A DNA stretch of 10,410 bases from Deltaproteobacteria bacterium (lineage in GTDB: Bacteria > Desulfobacterota > Desulfarculia > Adiutricales > Adiutricaceae): assembly GCA_031278795.1 (NCBI GenBank), contig JAITJT010000122.1, positions 1-10,410 of the forward strand, given 5' to 3'. Every line of letters starts with the position of its first letter. Position 1 is the stretch's first letter. Shown here piece after piece: positions 1-6,900 of this stretch. Both the position numbers and the translations under genes were made by a program. The notes under the pieces are model-generated. The model did no database searches, had not been told where the DNA came from, and saw nothing but the letters and a program-made list of their open reading frames with translations.

Positions 1-506
1 TGCATAATAGGGCCCTTAAAATTATCGCTCGCCACCTTCCCCAGGCTCTCCTCCAGCTCCGGGTTTTTGGGCCCGAACTTGGATGCCAGAACCAGCGCCT
101 TGGCTCCCTTGGAGGCGAAATCCTTCACAGCCAGCTCCACCTCTTTGGGATTTATGGGGGCGAGCACCTGCCCCCGGTGATCCTGGGAACCAGTTACCTG
201 CTTAAACAGGCCCCCATAAGCCCCCTCCGCTGGCTCCAGATCCAAACCAGGACCTGAGGTGACGATAATTCCCACTGGATCGCTTTTTCCGGTGAGCACT
301 CTGTTGAGGCCCAAGGTGGTGGAGATGGTGAGGCGCTTGATGGAATCCGCGAGATTCACGCTTTTGGCGAGCTCCCTTAACACCTCCCTGAGGCTTTCAG
401 CCACCGGCTCCACGGTGGTGGCCTTGGCTGCCGCCACCACGCTCAAATCCTTTTCCACCACCACCGCGTCGGTGTGGGTTCCGCCCACGTCTATGCCTAG
501 ATACAT
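1..506 (-). CDS. Hydantoinase/oxoprolinase-family protein, N-terminal part (cut by window edge)
   Basis: The first 168 residues are visible; the rest lies beyond base 1. The protein opens with MYLGIDVGGTHTDAVVV, the phosphate-binding loop of the actin-like ATPase fold found at the N-terminus of hydantoinase A and 5-oxoprolinase proteins. Further on is ISTTLGLNRVLTGKSDPVGI, which matches the family's conserved 'S(T/I)T...N.(V/L)..G.....G(L/I)' region, followed by a stretch typical of the family (GPGLDLEP). Known members hydrolyse cyclic amides such as hydantoins or 5-oxoproline with ATP, but many bacterial copies have no proven substrate, so I give no specific reaction. The ATG at 504-506 is preceded by AGAGG (513-517 on the plus strand, six bases away), a good ribosome site. 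It is separated from the tolA-like gene by a terminator and repeats, so it is probably its own transcription unit. Family assignment is firm; substrate is unknown. Confidence 0.85.
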   Translation of the reverse strand, partial: MYLGIDVGGTHTDAVVVEKDLSVVAAAKATTVEPVAESLREVLRELAKSVNLADSIKRLTISTTLGLNRVLTGKSDPVGIIVTSGPGLDLEPAEGAYGGLFKQVTGSQDHRGQVLAPINPKEVELAVKDFASKGAKALVLASKFGPKNPELEESLGKVASDNFKGPIM

Positions 507-584
507 GCCATGCCTCTTTTAATTAGCTTTTTGTCTTTTAGACCTCTTTAATCGTTCACTTATTGAATCTATTCAGTTTTTTTT

Positions 585-667
585 GTAACTTGTCTTATCT
601 AGCTTGTCTTATATAGTTTTTCTTGTAGCTTGTCTTATGTAGTATGTCTTTTAGCTTGTTCTTACGC
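585..667. repeat. Degenerate 12-14 base repeats, AGCTTGTCTTATNT type
   Basis: On the plus strand the words AACTTGTCTTATCT (587-600), AGCTTGTCTTATAT (601-614), AGTTTTTCTTGT (615-626), AGCTTGTCTTATGT (627-640), AGTATGTCTTTT (641-652) and AGCTTGTTCTTACGC (653-667) follow each other head to tail. The period alternates between 14 and 12 bases. The units resemble the TTCTTATAGCTTATTAGC words found between tolR and tolA. The function is unknown; regulator binding or simple slippage expansion are both possible. Confidence 0.7.
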
Positions 668-683
668 TTTTATGCCTTATTAT

Positions 684-771
684 TAGCGCTTGTTTTTATC
701 TAGCTTAGCTATCTAACAAGAGGAACTTAGCGCTGTTTTTAATTTAGCTTAGCTATCTGATAAGAGAAATT
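684..771. repeat. Imperfect 44-base tandem duplication
   Basis: Unit 1 (684-727) and unit 2 (728-771) are adjacent and agree at about 36 of 44 positions by direct comparison without gaps. Both start with TAGCGCT and both contain the perfect 11-base palindrome TAGCTTAGCTA (701-711 and 745-755). The duplication lies about 180 to 265 bases upstream of the hydantoinase-like start. The conserved palindrome at a fixed offset suggests a binding site or hairpin, but this is inference. Confidence 0.8.
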
Positions 772-863
772 TACCACAAATCTTATTTTTTTGCGGCTTG
801 AATATTCTAAATTTCCCCTCTCCGTTGCCCTCAAAGTATAAAAAGCAACGTAAGCTTGAGTAA

Positions 864-923
864 TAAAAAAAGCCCCAGAGATCGTTCGCGGCTAAACTTG
901 CGCGAAAAGATCCGCTGGGGCTT
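864..923 (-). terminator. Rho-independent terminator after the tolA-like gene
   Basis: On the minus strand AAGCCCCAG (915-923) pairs with CTGGGGCTT (870-878). Inside are further pairings, GATC with GATC and TTCGCG with CGCGAA, so the arm is long with small bulges. It is followed by a run of T (864-869 read on the minus strand). It starts 22 bases after the stop codon of the tolA-like gene, and marks the end of that unit, so no tolB or pal is co-transcribed. Confidence 0.9.
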
Positions 924-944
924 CTAAGTTCTTCTAGATCTTCA

Positions 945-1883
945 TCAACCCATCTTGTTGAGGAAGGACAGAGTAAAGCGCAGGGCCGGGTTGTCGGGTT
1001 TCCCCCCAAAGGCGGCCGGCAGTGGCGGGAAGTTGGAGCGGTTGATGGCCTGCTCCACCGAGAGGTCGAACTCCCGGTTTCCGCTGGGCTCCCTCAGGTT
1101 TTTTCCCGTGACCCTTCCGGAGGGGTCTATGGCTATGACAAAAGTAGCCACAGTATTGGGCGCCACACTGGATGCCGGAGGCATCCAGTTGGAGCGCACT
1201 ATCTCCAAGAGCTGCAGATAGTAGCGCTGCTTCTCCGGGTCTATCATCTGCCCACGGGTGTTGGGGGCGGCCGGCTGGGAGGAGACTCCGGTGCTGCGGC
1301 CCCTATCTAGGGCGATGTTGGCGATGGACTGGTTGATGGCCGCTTCCTCCTCGGCAGCGGCGTTCTTCCTCTGCAGATCGCGGATGGCGTTATTTATCTG
1401 GGTATCCGTGGAAGGGGCCTTGGCCTTGGGCTTGGGTGGCGGGGGCTTGGGCTCCGGGGGTTTTTCCGGGATTTGCACCTTGGGAGGCGGCTCCTCCACG
1501 CGTTTCACCTCCGGGGGAGGTGTCTCTTCCTTCTTGATGGGAATGGCCTCCACCGGGGTCTTGGGCACCTGTATCTCGGTTATGGGCGTGGGCTGGGGAA
1601 TCACGGGTTCCTGGGTGGGGAGCTGCACCACGTCCGGAACCTTCAGATCCGGATTCACCGGCGCCTGGGGGGCCGCCGGCGCCGGTGGTTCAATGTTTCC
1701 CACCAGCTGCACGGTCATGATATCCAAGGGCTTGTCCTTTGGGCCAAAATCAAAAAAGCCAGGCGCGAGTACCACCAGCCCAAAAAAGAGGTTGTGCAGG
1801 ATAAAAGATGCGATCATGACCCCTATGAGACCGATATGCCTTTCATTGGCATGGGTGTCGTATGGATTGAGGTTGTACCGCAT
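945..1883 (-). CDS. tolA: TolA/TonB-like energy-transducing protein
   Basis: This 312-residue protein has the three-part plan of TolA and TonB proteins. A short cytoplasmic head is followed by one membrane helix (about residues 17-40). A proline- and lysine-rich periplasmic spacer covers roughly 65-157 (for example EPKPPPPKPKAKAP), then a charged helical part (about 160-193). The C-terminal domain (about 219-309) has the TonB/TolA pattern YYLQLLEIVRSNWMPP, then VIAIDPSGRVTGKNL and a final beta-strand LRFTLSF. In this family the N-terminal helix docks on the TolQR or ExbBD motor and the C-terminal domain contacts outer-membrane partners. Following tolQ and tolR makes a TolA role slightly more likely than TonB, but the two cannot be separated by sequence alone, and the symbol is provisional. 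The ATG (1881-1883) has a modest AGGG ribosome site six bases upstream. A candidate promoter at 1913-1921 may give it separate control from tolQR. Confidence 0.85.
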   Translation of the reverse strand: MRYNLNPYDTHANERHIGLIGVMIASFILHNLFFGLVVLAPGFFDFGPKDKPLDIMTVQLVGNIEPPAPAAPQAPVNPDLKVPDVVQLPTQEPVIPQPTPITEIQVPKTPVEAIPIKKEETPPPEVKRVEEPPPKVQIPEKPPEPKPPPPKPKAKAPSTDTQINNAIRDLQRKNAAAEEEAAINQSIANIALDRGRSTGVSSQPAAPNTRGQMIDPEKQRYYLQLLEIVRSNWMPPASSVAPNTVATFVIAIDPSGRVTGKNLREPSGNREFDLSVEQAINRSNFPPLPAAFGGKPDNPALRFTLSFLNKMG

Positions 1884-1912
1884 ATAAAACCCTAAAAGAC
1901 TAAGCTCCTATG

Positions 1913-1921
1913 ATATTAGCA
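1913..1921 (-). promoter_or_regulatory. Candidate extended -10 promoter of the tolA-like gene
   Basis: On the minus strand the sequence reads TGCTAATAT, an extended -10 element (TG, one base, then a TATAAT-like hexamer). Transcription would begin near 1906, leaving a leader of about 23 bases that still contains the AGGG ribosome site. There is no good -35 box, which is usual for extended -10 promoters, especially activated ones. The first of the five AGCT-type repeats (1930-1941) would sit at about -24 to -36. The match is short and the region is AT-rich, so this remains a candidate. Confidence 0.35.
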
Positions 1922-2024
1922 CTTGCCAAAGCTTACTAGCTCTTGAATAAAGTTTGTTAGCTCTTCTTATAGCTTATTAGCTTTAGACTAAAGCTTAAAA
2001 GCTCTTCTTACAGCTTATCAGCTC
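1921..2024. repeat. Array of five 20-22 base repeats with near-palindromic AGCTTANNAGCT cores
   Basis: Five 12-base cores read AGCTTACTAGCT (1930), AGTTTGTTAGCT (1951), AGCTTATTAGCT (1971), AGCTTAAAAGCT (1992) and AGCTTATCAGCT (2012). Their starts are 21, 20, 21 and 20 bases apart, close to two turns of DNA. A higher-order 41-base unit is also visible: 1943-1983 and 1984-2024 agree at about 32 of 41 positions, both with CTCTTCTTA before the second core. The array fills most of the gap between tolR and the tolA-like gene and lies just upstream of the candidate tolA promoter. In-phase spacing suggests side-by-side binding of a regulator; the protein is unknown. Confidence 0.8.
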
Positions 2025-2079
2025 TAGTTAAGAAGTCTTTAAAAAAAACCTATGTGGGATTCTGGATATAGCCCCAAGC

Positions 2080-2607
2080 CTAAGGCGTCTGGGGGGTCTG
2101 AGCTCCCTGAGGGCTCCGCGCCCCCTGGGGCGCGGTGCCCTGGTTAACTTGAGGCGCTGGCTGCGGAGTAATGGGCACGTCCGGCTCGCTACCGGGCTCC
2201 GTCACCAGGCCTATATTGGTGATTCCAGCTGTCCTCAGGGTGCCCATGACGGAGGCCACCCTTCCGTAGGGGACGTTCTTGTCGGCTTTTAAAAAGACGC
2301 TCTCGGTGTTCTTGGTCTTCATCACCTGCTTGATCTGGGCGTCTAGGTTGTTGATGTTGGCGAGCGGTGTCTCGTCTAGGAGCACCTCGCCGCTCTGGGT
2401 GACGGTAAGGACCACCATATTCTGATCCACCCGCATGACGGTCGCGTCCACCTTAGGGAGCTCCACGTCAAGACCCTGGGTCATCATGGGGGCCGCAACC
2501 ATAAATATTATAAGAAGAACCAGCATGACGTCAACCATGGGGGTGACGTTGATCTCACTCATCATGCCCCGGCTGCCCTTGCGTTCCTCATGGAATGAAA
2601 ATGCCAT
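2080..2607 (-). CDS. tolR: TolR/ExbD-family motor protein
   Basis: This is a 175-residue biopolymer-transport protein. After a short cytoplasmic head, residues 18-40 hold the hallmark EINVTPMVDVMLVLLIIFMV, in which Asp26 is the membrane aspartate that carries the proton in TolR and ExbD. The periplasmic domain runs to about 137 and includes the family's VFLKADKNVPYGRVASVM stretch followed by GITNIGLVTEP. Residues about 138-175 form a Pro/Gln-rich tail, making it longer than E. coli TolR (about 142 residues). With TolQ it forms the proton-driven inner-membrane motor that energises TolA. The start has AGGGGA (2613-2618 on the plus strand) five bases away, overlapping the tolQ stop codon; only nine bases separate the genes, so they are translationally coupled. 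ExbD is the alternative label. Confidence 0.92.
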   Translation of the reverse strand: MAFSFHEERKGSRGMMSEINVTPMVDVMLVLLIIFMVAAPMMTQGLDVELPKVDATVMRVDQNMVVLTVTQSGEVLLDETPLANINNLDAQIKQVMKTKNTESVFLKADKNVPYGRVASVMGTLRTAGITNIGLVTEPGSEPDVPITPQPAPQVNQGTAPQGARSPQGAQTPQTP

Positions 2608-2616
2608 TTTTGTCCC

Positions 2617-3393
2617 CTAGCTGGCCCGGCGCTGGTCGTTTCCAGGGCTGGGGCTCTTTTTCTGGAGGTCGCGCTCCAGGAGGTTCACGAAATCCGCCAT
2701 GAAGTTCCCCATGTCGGTCTCCAGTATCCTTATCCTGCTGTTGTAGTAGTTGTAGAAGATAACCGCCGGTATGGCCGTGGCCAGGCCCGCGGCCGTGGCC
2801 ACCAGGGCCTCGGAAATACCGGGCGCTACGGCCGCCAGGTTGGCGGAGCCCTTGAGGCCTATCTCGTGGAAGGATCCCATGATGCCCCAAACGGTTCCAA
2901 ATAGCCCCACGAAGGGGGTGGCGTTTCCGCAGGTGGCTAAAAAGGAGAGGAATTTATATAGCCTGGAGCTCTCGGCTGAGGCGGCCCTTCTAAGGGCCCT
3001 CTCCACGTTCTCCATGGCCGAGCGTATGTCCAGCCTGGCCTTGTGCACCCGGCCCAGCTCCTGGTAGCCCACCCTAAATATCTGGGCTATGGGCGAGGCG
3101 TTGTAGTGGTCGATGTCGGCGAAGAGGTTGGAGAGGGACTTGGGGCTCCAGAAGGTGTTGAGAAACCTAGAGGAGTGGCTGCCGGCCCTGGAGAGCTGAA
3201 AAAACTTGAAAATGATGATGCCCCAGGAGACGATGGACGCCAGAAGCAGTATGCCCATGACGAACTTGACCATGGGCCCGGAGCCCATGACCATGCCCAG
3301 GATATTGGACTCAATGGGCCCGGAGAGGTTGGTCTGGGTAAGTTCCGCGCTCGCTGTTTGGCCTAGCTCTAGGAGAATCAGGCTGGGTGACAT
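2617..3393 (-). CDS. tolQ: TolQ/ExbB-family motor protein
   Basis: The protein has 258 residues from the chosen ATG and three membrane helices: about 41-65 (VKFVMGILLLASIVSWGIII), 149-173 and 192-215. The MotA/TolQ/ExbB proton-channel signature is clear: a cytoplasmic loop between helices 1 and 2, then FLATCGNATPFVGLFGTVWG (helix 2) and the helix 3 segment with APGISEALVATAAGLATAIP. These proteins form a pentamer around a TolR dimer and convert proton flow into movement that drives TolA or TonB. The start at 3391-3393 is preferred over a TTG five codons upstream because AAGGA lies seven bases before the ATG. First gene of the tolQ-tolR pair. TolQ is chosen over ExbB because of the cluster and the NLSGPIESNILGMV-like N-terminus, but with less certainty than the family itself. 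Confidence 0.92.
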   Translation of the reverse strand: MSPSLILLELGQTASAELTQTNLSGPIESNILGMVMGSGPMVKFVMGILLLASIVSWGIIIFKFFQLSRAGSHSSRFLNTFWSPKSLSNLFADIDHYNASPIAQIFRVGYQELGRVHKARLDIRSAMENVERALRRAASAESSRLYKFLSFLATCGNATPFVGLFGTVWGIMGSFHEIGLKGSANLAAVAPGISEALVATAAGLATAIPAVIFYNYYNSRIRILETDMGNFMADFVNLLERDLQKKSPSPGNDQRRAS

Positions 3394-3400
3394 AGGGAAA

Positions 3401-3405
3401 TCCTT
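3401..3405 (-). promoter_or_regulatory. Ribosome binding site that fixes the tolQ start
   Basis: AAGGA on the minus strand, seven bases before the ATG at 3391-3393. It lies inside the first codons of the longer reading from TTG at 3406-3408, which has no comparable site of its own at the right distance, so the shorter protein is favoured. Confidence 0.7.
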
Positions 3406-3467
3406 CAATGCTTACAAGATAGTGACCTTTGGGAACCAAAAAAAAAGATGTTATCAAAAACCGCTCA

Positions 3468-3476
3468 ACTATACCA
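3468..3476 (-). promoter_or_regulatory. Candidate extended -10 promoter of tolQR
   Basis: The minus strand reads TGGTATAGT, an extended -10 (TG, one base, TATAGT). Initiation would be near 3461, giving a leader of about 68 bases to the tolQ ATG. No good -35 box is placed upstream. The surrounding DNA is AT-rich, so chance matches are likely. Confidence 0.3.
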
Positions 3477-3790
3477 TATATGTAGTGTTTATGGCTGAAT
3501 TTTTCGCCTTATGAGCTCTAAACCGCACAAAGGCCCTGGCCTCATACATAAAAGAAGCGTCAAACACTTTAATACAGTAAGTTATTTGATTAAGTGAAAA
3601 AAATCATCAAAACGCTACTATTATATGGACAAAATCCATAAGAGTCAAATTTTGATTCAATGATTCCAAGGGGACACAAAAAAATCCAACTTAAGAAAAT
3701 ATTCCCTCACTTTGTCTTTTTATATGTGAATATTAAAAAATGCTACTAACTCACGCTGAATTTTCCTAAAACTTTAGCCAAACAAGTTCC

Positions 3791-3816
3791 AAAGCCTAAG
3801 CCACAAACAATTTCCG
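3791..3816. repeat. Dispersed 26-base intergenic repeat, copy A
   Basis: The plus strand begins AAAGCCTAAGCCACAAA and ends ATTTCCG. It matches 8269-8294 at 23 of 26 positions in the same orientation, differing only at position 8 (A versus T) and positions 18-19 (CA versus GG). The two copies flank the SEL1 gene. Confidence 0.75.
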
Positions 3817-3843
3817 CGCCTTTCCCTACAATTTCCGTGCCTT
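3807..3843. repeat. Two direct 16-base repeats, ACAATTTCCGYGCCTT
   Basis: ACAATTTCCGCGCCTT (3807-3822) and ACAATTTCCGTGCCTT (3828-3843) differ at one base and start 21 bases apart, two helical turns. The first overlaps the end of the dispersed 26-base repeat. They lie about 40 to 75 bases beyond the SEL1 terminator. Confidence 0.8.
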
Positions 3844-3879
3844 ATTTATATAATTAGCCCCAAAGATCCCAAAGGCCCT

Positions 3880-3912
3880 AAAAAGCCAGGGAGATCTAAA
3901 AGATCTCCCTGG
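3880..3912 (-). terminator. Rho-independent terminator after the SEL1 gene
   Basis: A perfect 12-base stem (CCAGGGAGATCT at 3886-3897 and its complement at 3901-3912) closes a three-base loop. On the minus strand it is followed by CTTTTT. It lies about 75 bases after the stop codon of the SEL1 gene and separates it from tolQ. Confidence 0.92.
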
Positions 3913-3985
3913 AATAATAGAGTCCGATTGTCCCTGTGCCCCAAAGCCCCGGCTGTCACCACTAAAGAGACAAGCTCCCTAAGCC

Positions 3986-6900
3986 TCAGCTGTCCAGCTT
4001 GGGTCTGGGTGTATACTTGGGGACCTCAACCTGGTCCGGCACCTTGTCGTAAGTTAGGCCTTGGTATCTTTCGTGGAGGAAGATGTATCCGGCCAGGGGA
4101 TGCCCCAGGCTCATGGCCTTGGAGTAGAGCTCCAGGGCGAGGGGCTTGTCCACCTTGGTCTTGAGGCCAAAGTTGTTGATGTTGGCCCACTCATATACTG
4201 CGTCGCGTTCATTGCGGTTGGCGGCCTTTAAGAAATACATGTTGGCGCGGATCTGATTTATGGGGTGGAGGCTCCCGTACTTGTAGGCGTAGGCCGTCTC
4301 CAGTAGGGCCCGGAGGTAACCGGATTCCGCGGCCTCCTCCAGCTGCGCCTTGGCCTTTGTTTTCTCTCCTTGCGAAAGGTAGATCCTGTAGAGCTCGAAG
4401 TCGGCCTTGCCGCTTCCCCTTTCGCTCGCCCTAAGGAAGAACTCCTCGGCCTTAGTGTAGTTAACTTCAGTACCAATCCCTAGGTAATACATGAGCCCCA
4501 GGGCGTAGATGACCAGGGAGTCTTTCTCTTCCGCGAGTTCTTTAAGTTTTACCAGAGCATCTTTCCCTTGGAAATTATCAAAACAGGGAATGTCGGAAGA
4601 GGTCAGAGGCCTCTCGGAGGGCTCCAGGCCCAAGCGGTAGTAATACTCCAAGATGACGGAGGCGTAATCCGAGCCTTCCAGGCTGGCCCTCTGGAAGTAG
4701 GAGTAGGCAAGCGTCCTATCAAAGGGGAGAACCACTCCGGTCTCGTGGGCTACTCCCAGCCTCAAAAGACTCTCCGCGTGGCCCTTTTCCGCGGCCAGCT
4801 TATACCAGTAAAAATCATGCTCAAGGAAGAAATCACCATCTTCCCACAAGTGGGATTCGCTCGTACTTAAAGAGGGAACCTCTCCGCTTAATTCCCTCAA
4901 CCTGGGCGCGAGCCAATCCCTCTCCTCTTCTGTTAGTAATCTCTTACTATCTTGGAAGAAGTTGGGAAAAGGGGGTTTTTGGGGAGCTTTGGAGGGGGCT
5001 TTTTTGGTAGGGGCTTTTTTGGAGGGGGCTTTTTTGGTGACGGGGATTTTTTTGGAGGGGATAGCTTGGCGAAAGCGCTTCATTCTAGCTATTAAAGGGC
5101 TCTTTTCTTCATCGGACCTTTTTCTAGTAATCGTCTTATAATTGGGTATGTACTTTAGGCATATTCTTGAGTCTTCTCCATCTAAGTCCAAGTCTTCAAG
5201 CAAATTCTTTGGCCCTGTATCGCCCTCTTTGATCTTTTCGGGGTCCCTTGCTGGAATGAGCTCTTTTGCCCTAACCCTGGGTTCCATTCTCGCTGCCAAC
5301 GCATAATTCAAGCCAAAGCCGTTACGCTCAAAGAAGCCCGCCAGGAACTTAATGGAGCCTTGGTCCCCTTCTAGGGCCGCGTCTAGGTGGTAGCAGTAGC
5401 TCTCAATGGTTAGTTCCAGGAAACCCTCGGAGTTAGGCTCTTGCTTCATGGACTCCTCATAGAAGACGTGCCCTAAAAAGCTCATAGCATCCACTGATCC
5501 ATTGGCTGCCGCAACCTTGGCGAGCTCCAGGGCCAGGTCCTTGGACTCCGGGAGCGCGATACCGTAGTAGTGGAACTGGGAGATTATGAAGCCGGCCCTG
5601 GCTGAGCCTCCCTCGGATGCCAATAAGTACCACTCAGAGGACTCTTTAAGGTCAATGGGAGTGCCTCTTCCCTTGGCAGAGGCGTAGCCCATATACATCA
5701 TGGAGGGGACGTTTCCGTGCTCAGCCGCCAGTCTGTGCCACTTGAGGGCGTTTTCGATATTTACCTGTTGCGGTAGCTGTGAGTATATCTCCCCCAAGAG
5801 GCTCTCCGGTTCCACCAGGCCTCCAGCGGATGCGCTTCTGAGGTGCTTGTTGGCGAGCTTTTGATCTTTGGGCACTCCCACACCGTAGTGGTAGGTATAG
5901 CCCAGCCACTGGTGTGCCTCCGGCACACCAGAGGCTGCGGCCTTGGTGAACCACTCTATGGCCTTGGGAATGTCCTTTTTCACCCCCCTACCCTCGGCGT
6001 AGAGGCTAGCCAAGAGGTACTGGGCCTCCGGGTCACCGGCCTCAGCGGAGAGCCGGTACTGCTCCACGGCGCAGTCCATATCAACGGGGGTGAAGCTACC
6101 GTTCTGGTAGCTCTGGGCCAGGATGAGCCTAGCCTCGTTGTTGCCGTTTTCAGCGGCTCTTTTGAGCCAATAGAGGGAATTGTCCAGGTCCTTGGTGAGG
6201 CCCATGCCCAGAAGATAGAGCTTGGACACAAAGAACTGGGCCTGGCTGTGGTTCATCTCGGCCGCGTCCCGGAAGCACTCTACGGCCTTGTTAATACCGT
6301 CAAAGTCCTCCGCCTGCTCCAGATAGTGCTGGCCCAGATTGAAAAGGGCCTCCACATGCCCGCGAGATGCCGCGTCTTTTAGGTATTTAACGGCCTTTTT
6401 CGCATCATAAATCTTAGATTCGCTCTGGGCGTAGAGCCTCCCCAATATGAACATGGCGTTGGACTCGCCGTTTTTGGCGGCCTCTCTTAGCTCATGCAGG
6501 GCAAGCTCCAAATACTCACTCCCCTTTTGAGGGTCTTGGGCCTCATCAGCGCCTAGGGAGAGCCTATAATAATTCATTCCCAAAAAGAACTGGGCCGTAA
6601 GATTCCCCTGCTCCGAGGCTAACTTCATCCATTTTTGCTCGGCCCTGGCGTTCTTCTTCACGTGCTTACCCGAGTTGTACCACATGCCCAGCTTGAACTG
6701 GCTCTCCATGTGCCCGTGCGCGCCAGCCGCGCTCAGCCAGGCCTGGGCCTTCTCCATGTCCACTTCCGCGTCCAGTCCCAGAGAGTAGAACTCCCCGAAG
6801 GCCCCCTCTATTTCGCCCTTGATTTTAATATCCCTGGGGCGCTCCAGCCTGGAGAGGAGGAACCTGGAGTTCTGGTGGAAGGCCGGGCCCAGATCCCTAA

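Larger units (their letters stand above)
507..863. other. AT-rich spacer upstream of the hydantoinase-like gene
   Basis: There is no credible gene here. The spacer is strongly AT-rich and is largely made of degenerate short repeats (585-667) and an imperfect 44-base tandem duplication (684-771), described separately. It must hold the promoter of the hydantoinase-like gene, because the preceding gene on this strand ends in a terminator. I see no convincing -35/-10 pair. Many A/T hexamers make any single choice arbitrary. Confidence 0.7.
3394..3879. other. AT-rich spacer between the SEL1 gene and tolQ
   Basis: I see no gene. The tolQ-proximal end holds the ribosome site and a candidate promoter. 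Further away are a small hairpin (TATGGA 3624-3629 with TCCATA 3635-3640) and an imperfect 17-base palindrome at 3642-3658, both of unknown value. At 3791-3843 there are repeats, one of which recurs in the spacer on the other side of the SEL1 gene. Confidence 0.7.

Noticed and set aside
1258..1887. Long plus-strand open frame opposite the tolA-like gene
   Set aside because: It is the mirror of the GC-rich proline-coding spacer of the tolA-like protein; its glycine/serine-rich translation is typical of such a shadow.
1921..2024. CRISPR array
   Set aside because: Units are 20-22 bases with no unique spacers between them, the repeats are degenerate, and there are no cas genes.
2041..2079. Possible terminator just after tolR (weak TGGGG/TCCCA pairing followed by a run of T)
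   Set aside because: The stem is only about five pairs with a twelve-base loop, six bases away from the T run, much weaker than the three clear terminators in the window. It could still reduce read-through into tolA.
3642..3658. Imperfect 17-base palindrome (GAGTCAAATTTTGATTC) as an operator
   Set aside because: It is A/T-rich, imperfect and about 250 bases from tolQ; such palindromes are expected by chance here.
5843..6382. Plus-strand open frame opposite the SEL1 gene
   Set aside because: It lies wholly within a clear SEL1 repeat coding region on the other strand and has no family features.
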